64,000 nt of DNA from Duganella radicis (GCF_009720825.1 NZ_WNKY01000001.1:712788-776787); one strand, 5' to 3'. Shown: positions 35,994 through 47,647, counted from the stretch's first letter. Program-made: numbers and translations. The notes: generated by a model from the letters alone, not told the origin.

Positions 35994-36826
35994 TATTCGG
36001 CACCGAAGCCAGGGTGGCTGGCGATGTAGGCGCCAGCACCAGCGCCGGCACTCAGCATCCAGCCGCACAGCAGGATGAACACCAGGATCATGCAGAATAG
36101 AGTCGAGAGATTGCGGCTGTCACGCGATTCGCCGAACACCGGCTTCTTACCGTAGTTCACACCGAAGAAGTAAGCCGCCACCACAGTCACCAGATAGTGC
36201 ATGGCGCCGAACAGTTCACCCAGTTCGCCCTTGCGCGGATGGTCGACCAGCACGTGCGACAGCGCCACCAGCACGATGTAGATCAGCGATGCCGACACCG
36301 GCGGCAGATACAGGCCAAACTTCTCGACGAAGGTACGCACGGCAGGACGCTTGCGCGCCAGCAGCGGCAGGATGACGTTGTGGGTCAGGCCGACAATCGC
36401 GATCACCTTCAGCAGCACCGCCTTGTGCAGGCTGCTCTTGCCCAGCGCCAGATTGTGCAGATTGGTCTCGCCCTGGCGATTATTCTGTGCGAAGAATTCC
36501 GGCGGCACGATGTGCAGCACACGCTGGAACCAGCTCACTTCCTCCAGCGCCGCCAGGCCCACCAGCGCGGTCAGGCCGGCGAAAGCCAGCAATTGCAGAT
36601 TGACTTTCGGTTCGCGCTGCCATTGCTCCACGGTGAGGAAGCCCAGCAGACCGGCCAGCAAGGCGAAGCAAAGGAACTGCATCCATTCGACGATGCCGTC
36701 TTCCACCAGCAAACGCCACAGCGCCGCCGAATCGTTATGCCAGGCGATGGCCAGGCCGAGGATGAAGACATTGATGACCACCCCGGTGGCGATCACCGGA
36801 TGCACGTACCATTTCGTCGACGCCAT
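35993..36826 (-). CDS. Uncharacterised multi-pass membrane protein with EEVSW/ETNLHN signature
   Basis: 277 residues with seven or eight hydrophobic segments. Polar motifs conserved in this protein type sit in loops or at membrane edges: EDGIVEW (42-48), EEVSWFQR (95-102), and NNRQGETNLHN (115-125). I know this pattern (typically EEISWGQR ... NxQxExNLHN) from unannotated bacterial membrane proteins, and no function is established to my knowledge. The paired acidic and His residues could form a metal or catalytic site. The gene overlaps the LTA-synthase-like gene by one base and follows another membrane protein gene by 36 bases, so a joint role in envelope chemistry is likely. Confidence 0.8.
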   Translation of the reverse strand: MASTKWYVHPVIATGVVINVFILGLAIAWHNDSAALWRLLVEDGIVEWMQFLCFALLAGLLGFLTVEQWQREPKVNLQLLAFAGLTALVGLAALEEVSWFQRVLHIVPPEFFAQNNRQGETNLHNLALGKSSLHKAVLLKVIAIVGLTHNVILPLLARKRPAVRTFVEKFGLYLPPVSASLIYIVLVALSHVLVDHPRKGELGELFGAMHYLVTVVAAYFFGVNYGKKPVFGESRDSRNLSTLFCMILVFILLCGWMLSAGAGAGAYIASHPGFGAE

Positions 36827-36862
36827 GTATTAACTCCCTTGTTTATACTATTTATACTGATT

Positions 36863-37564
36863 TTATTGTTCGGCGGCGGTGCGTGCTTGCAGCAGCTCCG
36901 GCGCCGGCTCTTCCATGTTTTCCAACTGGGCCGCCTTGCGCAGCGCATGGCGGCGGCGAACTTCAAGAATCACCGATCCCAATGCCCACGCCCACAACAG
37001 CGGATCGAGCAGCGCATCCCACAGGTTGCCGCTCGGTAAACGCAGCAGCGAAAACAGCAGCACGCTGGTCAGCAGCGCCATACCGGCCGTGCCGGCATAG
37101 CGGAACAGGACGGCGGCGGCACCGGCCACCGCGGCCACGCAGGTCAGCACAGTGGCCGCACCGGAATCGAAGCCGCGATAATACAGCCCCAGCGCCAGCA
37201 CACCGAATGCGTCCAGATACAGCACCACGCCGGTCACGGTGAGCAGCAGCGCAAACGCCGGATGCAGCGGGAAGATCACCGGCCGCTCGCGCCAGCGCGC
37301 CAGCAGCGCCACCAGGCTGTAACCAGTCAGCAGGCCGCTTGGATACTGAAACACCAGCGTAAGCCAATAAGCCGGCGAAGCCTCGCCGGGCAGCAGCATC
37401 ACCACCGCGACGGTGGTGGTGACGATGGCTTTATGGCGCTGTGCCAGCTGTGGGAAAATCTTCGGCAGCAGCGTGGGCAGCACCGACAGCAGCATCGAAG
37501 CGGCAATCAGGCCCCAGGCAATGCGCGCATAAATGATCTGCAAATCGAGTTCGGGCAAGCTCAT
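36863..37564 (-). CDS. Multi-pass membrane protein of unknown function
   Basis: 233 residues with seven predicted hydrophobic segments and a charged C-terminal tail (RRRHALRKAAQLENMEEPAPELL). No family is recognised. The ATG overlaps the stop of the sialidase-fold gene by 4 bases, so the pair is translationally coupled. Operon context suggests a part in envelope polymer or lipid modification or transport. Confidence 0.8.
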   Translation of the reverse strand: MSLPELDLQIIYARIAWGLIAASMLLSVLPTLLPKIFPQLAQRHKAIVTTTVAVVMLLPGEASPAYWLTLVFQYPSGLLTGYSLVALLARWRERPVIFPLHPAFALLLTVTGVVLYLDAFGVLALGLYYRGFDSGAATVLTCVAAVAGAAAVLFRYAGTAGMALLTSVLLFSLLRLPSGNLWDALLDPLLWAWALGSVILEVRRRHALRKAAQLENMEEPAPELLQARTAAEQ

Positions 37565-38730
37565 AACAGGTCCTTCCCGTCGTGGATTTTCAGGCGGTGG
37601 TGCGCGATGGCCTGCCGCTGGTGGGTGTACGTGATGTGCAGCTCATCGCCGACCTGGAACATGGCCGGATACGAGAATTCATCGCCAGGCCGGCCGGCGA
37701 CAATATCGGTCAGCGGCGTCCAGGTCTGGCCATCGGTCGACAGCGACAGCGACAAGGTGCTGCGCGCAGTCTTGCGATTGGTGCCCTGATTGGCCAGCAT
37801 CAGGAGGCTGCCACTATGCAGGCGCAACACCGCCAACGAGGTGCCTAGGTTGCGAATTGAAGTCGGCCCGAGATCTTCCCAGCTGGCGCCGCCGTCGTGG
37901 CTGACCGCCTGCTGGACCATCGAATGGTCCTTGTTCGCGTCGCGCATCCAGGCACGCACCTCGGTCGGCGATACCGGCACCAGCGTCGGTTGCAGGGAGC
38001 GCGTGCGCGCGCCGATGCGAGTCAGGCGCTGCGGATCGCCATTGGCGTCGAACGACACCAGCATCGGATATTTGTGGCCGATCTCGAAATACACCGGCAA
38101 CCACCAGCCGCCATCGGCCAGGCCGACCGGCGTGGAGCGCACCAGCACACTGGTATTAAACACCGGCGACATCGGCAGCACGCGGCGCACCGTGAAACTG
38201 GCACCCTCGTTATGCGATTGCAGCTGCACCACGCGCGAAGCGGCCCAGCCGCCAAGGCCGGTGGCCACTACATATAAATGAACAGTGCCGTCGGCGGCGG
38301 TCCAGGCCACCGGATTGCCGATGCGGCGCACGCCATGGCCGAGCGCCTTGCCGAGCGAATCGCGGCTGGCGACCACCCAGTTATCGCTCCATTTGCCATT
38401 CGACCAGCGCGAGGCATAAACCTGCACATCCGGCCCGCTCTCGCGGCTGCCGGCCCACCAGAAAGCGATCAAATCACCCTGCGGCAGTTGCGCCAGCGCG
38501 CTGGCGTGCGCGGACGGCACACCCTTGGGCATAGGGATAATGGTGCGGGACATTTCGGTCAGCGTGACCGGCGATGGCGCGGCCGCGTCCACGGAGGCCG
38601 GCCTCGCGTGATGTTGACGCGCGCGCGACCAGCGCCAGCCTTCAGAGGCCAGCACGGTTGCAACCGCAAAAATACATGCCACTACGACCAGCCAATGAGG
38701 CCGTCGCGCCGGTGGGCGTAAAACTCCCAT
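37561..38730 (-). CDS. Membrane-anchored sialidase-fold (BNR) protein
   Basis: 389 residues. An N-terminal helix (about 13-30) anchors it, with the rest in the periplasm. The body is a six-bladed propeller resembling the BNR_2/exo-alpha-sialidase group, with Asp-box-like repeats (SHDGGASWEDLG, STDGQTWTPL) and a C-terminal YTHQRQAIAHHRLK that is typical of the group. There are no sialic acid transport or catabolism genes nearby, so the substrate may be another glycan. It is the first gene of the eight-gene run and overlaps the next gene by 4 bases. Its promoter should lie in 38731-38910, where I see no clear motif. Confidence 0.8.
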   Translation of the reverse strand: MGVLRPPARRPHWLVVVACIFAVATVLASEGWRWSRARQHHARPASVDAAAPSPVTLTEMSRTIIPMPKGVPSAHASALAQLPQGDLIAFWWAGSRESGPDVQVYASRWSNGKWSDNWVVASRDSLGKALGHGVRRIGNPVAWTAADGTVHLYVVATGLGGWAASRVVQLQSHNEGASFTVRRVLPMSPVFNTSVLVRSTPVGLADGGWWLPVYFEIGHKYPMLVSFDANGDPQRLTRIGARTRSLQPTLVPVSPTEVRAWMRDANKDHSMVQQAVSHDGGASWEDLGPTSIRNLGTSLAVLRLHSGSLLMLANQGTNRKTARSTLSLSLSTDGQTWTPLTDIVAGRPGDEFSYPAMFQVGDELHITYTHQRQAIAHHRLKIHDGKDLL

Positions 38731-38910
38731 TCCGTCTCCAAGAGATCGGGACCGAAGGAAGCCGTCACCGTGTTCCCTGTGCCCTAAAAATAATCATCTC
38801 TCCCCCAAGTTGGAGGAAGACGGTATCCTACAGGAAAATTCATACCAGATGTTAAAACCCGAGCATCCGCTCAGCGCGCATGGCAAGGTTTCCAAGATTG
38901 CACGATCCAG

Positions 38911-39690
38911 TCACAGCATGGCGTTCAGCTCCACCTGAATCTTGAGCAGCGCCGGCAGGCAGCGTTCGGTCATTTGCTCCAGCGTCATGCGGCCGGCGTG
39001 GACGCTGATGTTCATGGCGGCCACGACTTCGCCGCGGAAGTTTTTCAGGGGAACCGCCATGGTGCGCAAACCCAGCTCCAGCTCCTGGTCCACCAGCACA
39101 TAGCCCTGGCTGCGGGCGCGACCAATGGCTTCGGCCAGGCGCTTTTTGTCGATGATGCTGTACTCGGTAATCGGCTCCAGCTGTACCCGCTCCAGATACG
39201 CATCCAGCTGCGCCTGCGGCAGGCTGGCCAGCAGCATGCGCCCGTTGGCCGTGCACCAGGCCGGCACCCGCGTGCCCGGTTGCAGCGTCACCGACACCAG
39301 TTGCCCCGCGCTCACCGCCGCCACGCATACCAACTGGTCGTGATCCAGCACCCCAACCGAGGCCGCCTCTCCCTGCGCATACGCCAGCCGGTACAGCAGC
39401 GGTTGCGCCAGCCGCGGCAGCCGCGCCGAGTGCAGGTAGGACTGCCCCAGCCGCAGCACCATGGGCGTCAGCGAAAACAGCTTGTTTTCATGGCGCATGT
39501 AGCCGAGGTGGGTTAAGGTGATGAGATAGCGCCGCGCCGCCGCCCGCGTCAGCCCGGTACGCTCGGCCACCTCGGCAATGCTGAGGCGGCTGCGCTCCTG
39601 GTCGAAGGTGGCGATCACTTGCAGGCCTTTTTCCAGGCCTGCCACCAGATCGCGCTGCGCTGGCTGGATGAGGTCGTCGTCGGTACTCAT
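38911..39690 (-). CDS. IclR-family regulator of protocatechuate genes (PcaU/PcaR/PobR type)
   Basis: 259 residues from the ATG at 39690. The N-terminal winged helix is SIAEVAERTGLTRAAARRYLITLTHLGYM, with the RAAARRYL recognition helix typical of the PcaR/PcaU/PobR branch; the C-terminal effector domain follows. These proteins usually activate pca or pob genes in response to protocatechuate, beta-ketoadipate or 4-hydroxybenzoate. It is divergent from pcaHGB-pcaCD across 133 bases that contain three TGTGCG elements. It is therefore the likely activator of the operon. Confidence 0.92.
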   Translation of the reverse strand: MSTDDDLIQPAQRDLVAGLEKGLQVIATFDQERSRLSIAEVAERTGLTRAAARRYLITLTHLGYMRHENKLFSLTPMVLRLGQSYLHSARLPRLAQPLLYRLAYAQGEAASVGVLDHDQLVCVAAVSAGQLVSVTLQPGTRVPAWCTANGRMLLASLPQAQLDAYLERVQLEPITEYSIIDKKRLAEAIGRARSQGYVLVDQELELGLRTMAVPLKNFRGEVVAAMNISVHAGRMTLEQMTERCLPALLKIQVELNAML

Positions 39691-39709
39691 AGGCAAATAA
39701 ATGGCAATT

Positions 39710-39735
39710 TGTGCGATATGCGCACATTTTGTGCG
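39710..39735. promoter_or_regulatory. Three TGTGCG half-sites between IclR gene and pcaH
   Basis: TGTGCG at 39710-39715 and its inverse CGCACA at 39721-39726 form a palindrome, followed by a direct copy TGTGCG at 39730-39735. PcaU and PobR of Acinetobacter are known to bind operators made of a palindrome plus a third direct repeat, so this is a plausible IclR-type operator. Confidence 0.6.
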
Positions 39736-39823
39736 AATAGTGAATATAGCACGCATCCGCCGTCTTGTCCGTCCGGGCGCCGCTTCGTACCATCATCACA
39801 GCATTCACTAGAGGAGACTAGCT

Positions 39824-40516
39824 GTGAAATTCGACGCCATCGCCCCCGGCATTTATCCGGAACTGGTTTATCCCCCATACAAATCCACCGTCCACCGCGG
39901 CCCGACCCAGCCGCTGCTGCGCCTCGACGCGCCGGTGCCGGTATCGCAGAACATCGCGCCGAAATCGCGCATCCTGCTGCCGAACGACGCCGACCTGACC
40001 GCGCACGGCGAAGCGGCGCCGCTGGGCGAGAAGATCGTGGTCACCGGCCGCATCGTCGACGAGGACGGCAAACCGGTGCGCAATTCGCTGCTGGAAGTCT
40101 GGCAGTGCAACGCCGCCGGCCGCTATCGCCACAAGAAAGATCAGCACGACGCGCCGCTGGACCCGAACTTCAATGGCTGGGGCAAGATGATGACCGACGA
40201 CGACGGCCGCTATCGCCTCATCACCATCAAGCCGGGCCCTTACCCTTGGGGCAATCACGACAAGGCCTGGCGCCCGGCGCACATCCACTTCTCGCTGTTC
40301 GGTAATGTCTATGCACAGCGTCTGGTGACGCAGATGTACTTCCCCAGCGATCCGCTGTTCGCCTACGACCCGATCTTCCAGAGCATTCCGGACGAAGCCG
40401 CGCGCCAGCGCCTGATCTCGCGCTTCAGCATCGAAGAAACCGTGAGCGACCAGATGCTGGGCTATGAATTCGACATCGTCCTGCGCGGACGCGACGCGAC
40501 CCCATTCGGCATCTGA
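39824..40516 (+). CDS. pcaH: Protocatechuate 3,4-dioxygenase beta subunit
   Basis: 230 residues. The start is GTG at 39824 with GAGGAG 8 bases upstream. The four iron ligands of the intradiol dioxygenase family are present: Tyr-101 (GRYRHK), Tyr-140 (GPYPWGN), His-153 and His-155 (PAHIHFS). With PcaG it forms the heteromultimer that opens the ring of protocatechuate to 3-carboxy-cis,cis-muconate using O2. First gene of the pcaHGB-pcaCD operon, 12 bases ahead of pcaG. Confidence 0.97.
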   Translation: MKFDAIAPGIYPELVYPPYKSTVHRGPTQPLLRLDAPVPVSQNIAPKSRILLPNDADLTAHGEAAPLGEKIVVTGRIVDEDGKPVRNSLLEVWQCNAAGRYRHKKDQHDAPLDPNFNGWGKMMTDDDGRYRLITIKPGPYPWGNHDKAWRPAHIHFSLFGNVYAQRLVTQMYFPSDPLFAYDPIFQSIPDEAARQRLISRFSIEETVSDQMLGYEFDIVLRGRDATPFGI

Positions 40517-40528
40517 GGAGAACAGGCT

Positions 40529-41029
40529 ATGAGCAACATCACTACTTCGCAAACCATCGGCCCGTTCTCGCACGAAGCGTGGAAATGGGCGACAGACATG
40601 ACGCCGGCCACCGGCGGCATCACCATCAGCGGCATCATCTACGACGGCGCCGGTGTGCCGATCAACGACGCCCAGATCGAATCGTGGCAGCCCGCCGCCG
40701 CCGACGCCGAAGCGGCGGCCGCGATTCCCGGCTTCCGCCGCGTGCCTTCCGGCGAGGATGGCGGCTTCCGCTTCCAGTTGACCAAAGTCGCACAAGCGCC
40801 GGGGGAACCGGTGGCCTACATCACCGTGTTCGCGCGCGGTCTGGTGAAGCACCAGTACACCGCCGTGTTCCTGGCCGACGACGCAGGCCTGTCGCAGTCC
40901 GCTATACTGGACCAGGTGCCATCCGCGCGCCGTGCCACGCTGCTGGCCGAGCGCAATGCCGACGGCAGCTACCGCTGGGACATCCACATGCAGGGCGAAC
41001 GCGAGACCGTGTTCTTCGACTATGAGTAA
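40529..41029 (+). CDS. pcaG: Protocatechuate 3,4-dioxygenase alpha subunit
   Basis: 166 residues, shorter than many 200-residue alpha subunits but with the fold intact: TSQTIGPFSHEAWKW at the N-terminus, GGITISGIIYDGAGVPINDAQIE in the core, and ARGLVKHQYTAVFL near the end. It lacks iron ligands, as expected for the alpha chain, and helps form the substrate pocket. Ribosome site GAGGAG lies upstream. Two bases separate it from pcaB. Confidence 0.95.
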   Translation: MSNITTSQTIGPFSHEAWKWATDMTPATGGITISGIIYDGAGVPINDAQIESWQPAAADAEAAAAIPGFRRVPSGEDGGFRFQLTKVAQAPGEPVAYITVFARGLVKHQYTAVFLADDAGLSQSAILDQVPSARRATLLAERNADGSYRWDIHMQGERETVFFDYE

Positions 41030-41031
41030 AC

Positions 41032-42239
41032 ATGAGCGTATCAATATTCGATAGCTTCCTTACCAGCGGCGACATGATCGCGGTGTTTGACGACGCCGCG
41101 ATCGTGCAAGCTATGCTGCGCTTTGAACAGGCGCTGGCGCAGGCACAGGCCGACGTCGGCCTGCTGCCGCAAGCCACGGCGCGCATCATCGCCGAGGCTT
41201 GCGACGTGCAGCGCTACGATGTGCCGGCGCTGATTGTCGCCAGCCGGCGAGCGGGCAGCCTGGCCATCCCGCTGGTAAAGGAACTGAAAAAAACCGTCAC
41301 TGCCGCCGATGCGCAAGCCGGCGGCAAAGTGCATTTTGGCGGCACCAGCCAGGACGTGATCGACACCGCCATGGTGCTGGCCACACACGAAGCCTTGCAA
41401 CTACTGGACGACGGTCTGCATGACCTGACCGGCCACCTGCTGCAACTGGCGGACCAACACACCGGCACGCCGGTGCTGGCGCGCACCCTGATGCAGCCGG
41501 CGCAAATCACCTCGCTGGGTTTCAAGTTTGCGGGCTGGCTGGCGCCACTGGTGCGCGCACGCGCGCGCCTGCGCGAAGCCGGACAACGCGCGCTGCAACT
41601 GCAACTGGGCGGCGCCGTCGGCACACTGGACGTGATGGGCGAACAAGGCCCGGCAGTGGTCGAGCGCATGGCCGCCCTGCTCGGCCTGCGCGCGCCGGAC
41701 GCCGCATGGCACACGCAGCGCGACGAATGGGTGCGGCTGGGCCTTGAAGTGGCCCTGCTGTCCGGCAGCCTTGGCAAGATCGCCACTGATCTGAGCCTGA
41801 TGGCGCAAGGCGAAATCGCCGAACTGGCGGAACCGTCCGGCGAAGGCCGCGGCGGTTCTTCCGCCATGGCGCACAAGCGCAATCCGGTATCGGCCATGAT
41901 CGCACTGGCCGCCGCCGCGCGCACCCCGCAGCATGGCGCGGCGCTGCTGGCGGCCATGGGCCAGCAGCATGAGCGTGGCCTCGGCAACTGGCAGGCCGAA
42001 TTGGCGGAGTGGCCGTCACTGTTCCTCAGCGCCCACGGCGCGCTGCAAGCGCTGAACGAAGCCATCGCCGGCCTGCAAGTGGATAGCGCCCGCATGCTGC
42101 GCAACATCGGCGAATTCAAGGAGTTGATTTACCCCGGTTCCGTCAGGGACGCGGCGGAAATCGCCCGTCCCGCGCAACGCCTCGCTGAACAACAACTGCG
42201 CCAACTGCGCGCGGACATCACCAAACTCTCAACATCATC

Positions 42240-42243
<4 letters not shown>
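41032..42243 (+). CDS. pcaB: 3-Carboxy-cis,cis-muconate cycloisomerase
   Basis: 403 residues of the fumarase/aspartase superfamily. Signatures are HFGGTSQDVIDTAMVL (near residue 103), and the flexible catalytic loop GRGGSSAMAHKRNPVSAM near residue 280, which carries the active Ser. It makes 4-carboxymuconolactone from the dioxygenase product. The end overlaps the next gene by 4 bases (ATGA). Confidence 0.95.
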
Positions 42244-44671
<2,428 letters not shown>

Positions 44672-44782
44672 TTATCTCCGATGTGGTTTAGGTATGACGT
44701 CATCGTAGCGGCGTTGAGCTGCAAAAAACATGGATGAAAAACGCTAAAACTTGTACTATTTTGACAGACTATACTCCTATTG

Positions 44783-45649
44783 ATGGCAATGGCAACCAAA
44801 GAAATCCCCCAATTCGCACTGTACGGCGAGCAGAATCGCAACGCCAATGCGGAGTTCGTGCACATAGAGCTGATCGAGACGCGCAGCCGGCTGTACGACT
44901 GGCATATTGGCAGCCATACCCACCCCGGACTGTTTCAGGTACTTTTTCTACTCGGCGGCGAAGTCCGCTCCAGCATCGGCGACGCCGTGTGGCAGCGCAG
45001 CGGGCCGGTGGCCATCACTATCCACCCGTCGGTGGTGCACGGCTTCGACTTTGCGCCCGGGGCGCATGGCTATGTGCTGACGGTGGACCAGAACGTGATC
45101 TTCTCGGCCGCACACGGACACGGGGATTTGTATTCATCGCTGTTCGTGCAGCCGCTGGCCATCGATTTGAGCGGCATCCATCAACGGTTGGTGGCTTTGC
45201 TGGAAAACCTGAGCATGGAGGCGGCCTGGCCAGAATACGGCCACACGCTGATGCTGGAATGGCTGGCGCGCAGCACCTTGCTGCTGTTGGTCCGCGCCCA
45301 GGCGGAAACGAAACTGGCCGATCAATCCGGCCGCAGCGACTTTGAACTATTCAGCCGCTTCCGCGCCGAAGTGGAACAGCACTACAAGGAACAATGGCAG
45401 GTGGGCCAGTACGCCGAAGTGCTGCGCGTGACGCCGACGCGCCTGAACCGCCTGTGTCTCAAGCTATCCGGCAAATCGGCCTTCGACCTGACGCAGGACC
45501 GCCTGATGCTGGAGGCCTGCCGCAAGCTGACCTACCTGCCGGCCAGCATCGCCAGCATCGCCTACGAACTGGGCTTCCAGGACCCGGCCTACTTCAGCCG
45601 TTTGTTCAAGAAACGCATGGGCAGGACTCCCAAGGACTTCCGCCGTTAG
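44783..45649 (+). CDS. AraC-family regulator next to pobA (PobC/PobR-like)
   Basis: 288 residues. A cupin-like N-terminal sensor domain (HIGSHTHPGLFQVLFLLGGEV) is followed by an AraC helix-turn-helix ending in YELGFQDPAYFSRLFKKRMGRTPKDFR. AraC proteins next to pobA (PobC of Pseudomonas, PobR of others) activate it with 4-hydroxybenzoate. Start codons are ambiguous: ATG at 44783 or 44789, or TTG at 44780; none has a good ribosome site. A TATACT element at 44770-44775 would put the transcript start next to the ATG, so a leaderless mRNA is possible. Confidence 0.88.
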   Translation: MAMATKEIPQFALYGEQNRNANAEFVHIELIETRSRLYDWHIGSHTHPGLFQVLFLLGGEVRSSIGDAVWQRSGPVAITIHPSVVHGFDFAPGAHGYVLTVDQNVIFSAAHGHGDLYSSLFVQPLAIDLSGIHQRLVALLENLSMEAAWPEYGHTLMLEWLARSTLLLLVRAQAETKLADQSGRSDFELFSRFRAEVEQHYKEQWQVGQYAEVLRVTPTRLNRLCLKLSGKSAFDLTQDRLMLEACRKLTYLPASIASIAYELGFQDPAYFSRLFKKRMGRTPKDFRR

Positions 45650-45652
45650 CCG

Positions 45653-46810
45653 TCAGGAGACTTTGGTCCAGACGCCGCCGGCGAGAGACGAAGCTTGCAC
45701 GGTTTCGATGAACAACACCCCGCGCACGCCATCCGCGATAGTGGGAAATTGCGCCGCGCCGGGATCGCCGCCGCTGCGCCGCGCCAACAGATGGCAGGCG
45801 ATCTCACTGTACAACGCGCCAAAAGCGTCGATATAGCCTTCCGGGTGGCCGGCCGGCACCCTGCTGGTACGTGCGCCGGCAGCGTTCATGGCGGCGCTGC
45901 CGCGCGTGATGATACGGGTCGGCTCGCCCAGCGGCGTCCATCTCAATTCGTTAGGCTGCTCCTGCGCCCATTCGATGCCGCCTTCGCTACCGACTACGCG
46001 AATGCGCAACTCGTTGGTGCAGCCCACCGCCACCTGGCTGGCCCACAGCATACCGCGCGCGCCCCCCTCATAACGCAACAACACCTGTACATCGTCATCA
46101 ATGGCGCGCCCCGGCACGAAGGAGCTCAGTTGCGCGGACAGCGACTCCAGCTTCAGGCCGGTGATGAAGTCGGCCAGTTGCCAGGCGTGCGAGCCGATAT
46201 CGCCAATCGCACCGCCGCCGGATTTCGCGGGATCGGTACGCCAGGTCGCCTGTTTATGGCCATCCTGCTCCAGCGGCGCGGCCAGCCAGTCCTGCGCGTA
46301 CTGCACCTGCACCACGCGGATCGCGCCTAGCGTTCCTTCTCGCACCATTTGCTGCGCGTGGCGCACCAGCGGATACGCGGAATAATTATGAGTGACCGCG
46401 AACAGCAAACCGCGTTCTTCGGCCAGCGTTTGCAGCATGCGCGCATCCTCGCTGGTGGTCGTCACCGGCTTGTCGCAAATGACGTTGATGCCCGCCTCCA
46501 GGAAGGCGCGCGCCACCGGTGCATGCATATGGTTGGGCGTAACGATAACCACCGCCTCGATGCCGTCCTCGCGCGCAGCTTCCGCCTGCGCCATCTGACG
46601 GTAGTCTCCGTAGATACGCGATGGGTCCAGTCCAAGCGCAAGGCCCGAACGCTGCGATGCTTCGGGGCTGGACGACAATGCGCCAGCCAGCAGTTGGTAG
46701 CGATCATCCAAACGCGCGGCGTGGCGATGCACGGCGCCGATAAAGGCGCCCTCGCCGCCGCCCACCATCCCCAGCCGAATGCGGCCGGGGAAAATCTCAG
46801 GTTGCTCCAT
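45653..46810 (-). CDS. Gfo/Idh/MocA-family NAD(P)-dependent oxidoreductase
   Basis: 385 residues. The Rossmann motif is GMVGGGEGAFIGAVHR (residues 14-29), the catalytic Lys is in VICDKPVT, and the GDIGSHAWQLADF motif carries the conserved Asp and His. These enzymes oxidise or reduce sugars and cyclitols; the substrate is unknown. It is 45 bases downstream of the cyclase gene on the same strand and likely shares its mRNA. Both may once have belonged to the cluster whose regulator remains only as a fragment upstream. Confidence 0.9.
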   Translation of the reverse strand: MEQPEIFPGRIRLGMVGGGEGAFIGAVHRHAARLDDRYQLLAGALSSSPEASQRSGLALGLDPSRIYGDYRQMAQAEAAREDGIEAVVIVTPNHMHAPVARAFLEAGINVICDKPVTTTSEDARMLQTLAEERGLLFAVTHNYSAYPLVRHAQQMVREGTLGAIRVVQVQYAQDWLAAPLEQDGHKQATWRTDPAKSGGGAIGDIGSHAWQLADFITGLKLESLSAQLSSFVPGRAIDDDVQVLLRYEGGARGMLWASQVAVGCTNELRIRVVGSEGGIEWAQEQPNELRWTPLGEPTRIITRGSAAMNAAGARTSRVPAGHPEGYIDAFGALYSEIACHLLARRSGGDPGAAQFPTIADGVRGVLFIETVQASSLAGGVWTKVS

Positions 46811-46855
46811 CTGTTCTCCTCAAGCGATACCGGCGCGGCACACCCGCGCGGGAAA

Positions 46856-47647
46856 TCAGGCGTCTTCGAAAATGGCCACGGCACGGGTCCAGCCAGCCGA
46901 GGCGCCACGGATCTTATGCGGAAAACAACTGATGGTGAAGCCGGTCGGCGGCAGCGACTCCAGGTTGTGCATCTTCTCCAGGTGACAGTAGCCGATATCG
47001 CGACCGGCCTTGTGCCCTTCCCAGATCAGGCTTATATCGCCGGTTTCCTGGATTTTTTTGGCCGTATAGCTGAACGGCGCGTCCCAGCTCCACGCATCGG
47101 TACCGGTCAGGCGCACGCCGCGTTCCAGCAAATACATGGTGGCCTCATAGCCCATGCCGCAACCGCAGTTGACGTAATCCGGCTGGCCATAACGCGAACC
47201 GGCGCGCGTGTTCACCACCACGATTTCCAGCGGACTCAAAGTATGGCCGATGCGCTTCAACTCCGCCTCCACCTCCGCCGCCGTGACCACGTGGCCATCC
47301 GGCAGATGGCGGAAATCCAGCTTCACGCCGGGCTGGAAACACCATTCCAGCGGCACCTCATCGATGGTGATGGAACGCTCCGACTCGCCCAGCTTGCGGT
47401 TCATGGTCGAGTGGAAGTGATACGGCGCGTCCAGGTGGGTGCCGCTGTGCGTGGTCAGGCGCACCCACTCGGCGGCGGCGGCTTCGCCTTCCGGGTAATC
47501 GCCGGCCTTGGTGCCGGGCAGCAGGTGCATGAACTCATTCAGGGTTTCCTTGTGGTTCTGGTACTCGATCTTCGGCGCCAGGGTCGGCGGGTCGGACAGG
47601 ACTTCATTTTCAAGATAAATCGACAGATCGACAAAACGACGCGGCAT
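46856..47647 (-). CDS. Cyclase-family (kynurenine-formamidase-like) metal hydrolase
   Basis: 263 residues from the ATG at 47647 (AAGGAA upstream). The hallmark HSGTHLDAPYHF near residue 70 matches H-x-G-T-H-x-D-x-P-x-H, which binds a divalent metal in the cyclase/KynB/isatin hydrolase family. The reaction cannot be fixed from sequence; hydrolysis of a cyclic amide or lactone is typical. It is upstream of the Gfo/Idh gene and next to a small dyad (47673-47689). Confidence 0.88.
   Translation of the reverse strand: MPRRFVDLSIYLENEVLSDPPTLAPKIEYQNHKETLNEFMHLLPGTKAGDYPEGEAAAAEWVRLTTHSGTHLDAPYHFHSTMNRKLGESERSITIDEVPLEWCFQPGVKLDFRHLPDGHVVTAAEVEAELKRIGHTLSPLEIVVVNTRAGSRYGQPDYVNCGCGMGYEATMYLLERGVRLTGTDAWSWDAPFSYTAKKIQETGDISLIWEGHKAGRDIGYCHLEKMHNLESLPPTGFTISCFPHKIRGASAGWTRAVAIFEDA

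Noticed and set aside
37561..38730. Sialic acid scavenging locus
   Set aside because: No nan transport or catabolism genes; the sialidase fold is shared by many glycan-active proteins, and the neighbours point to envelope chemistry.
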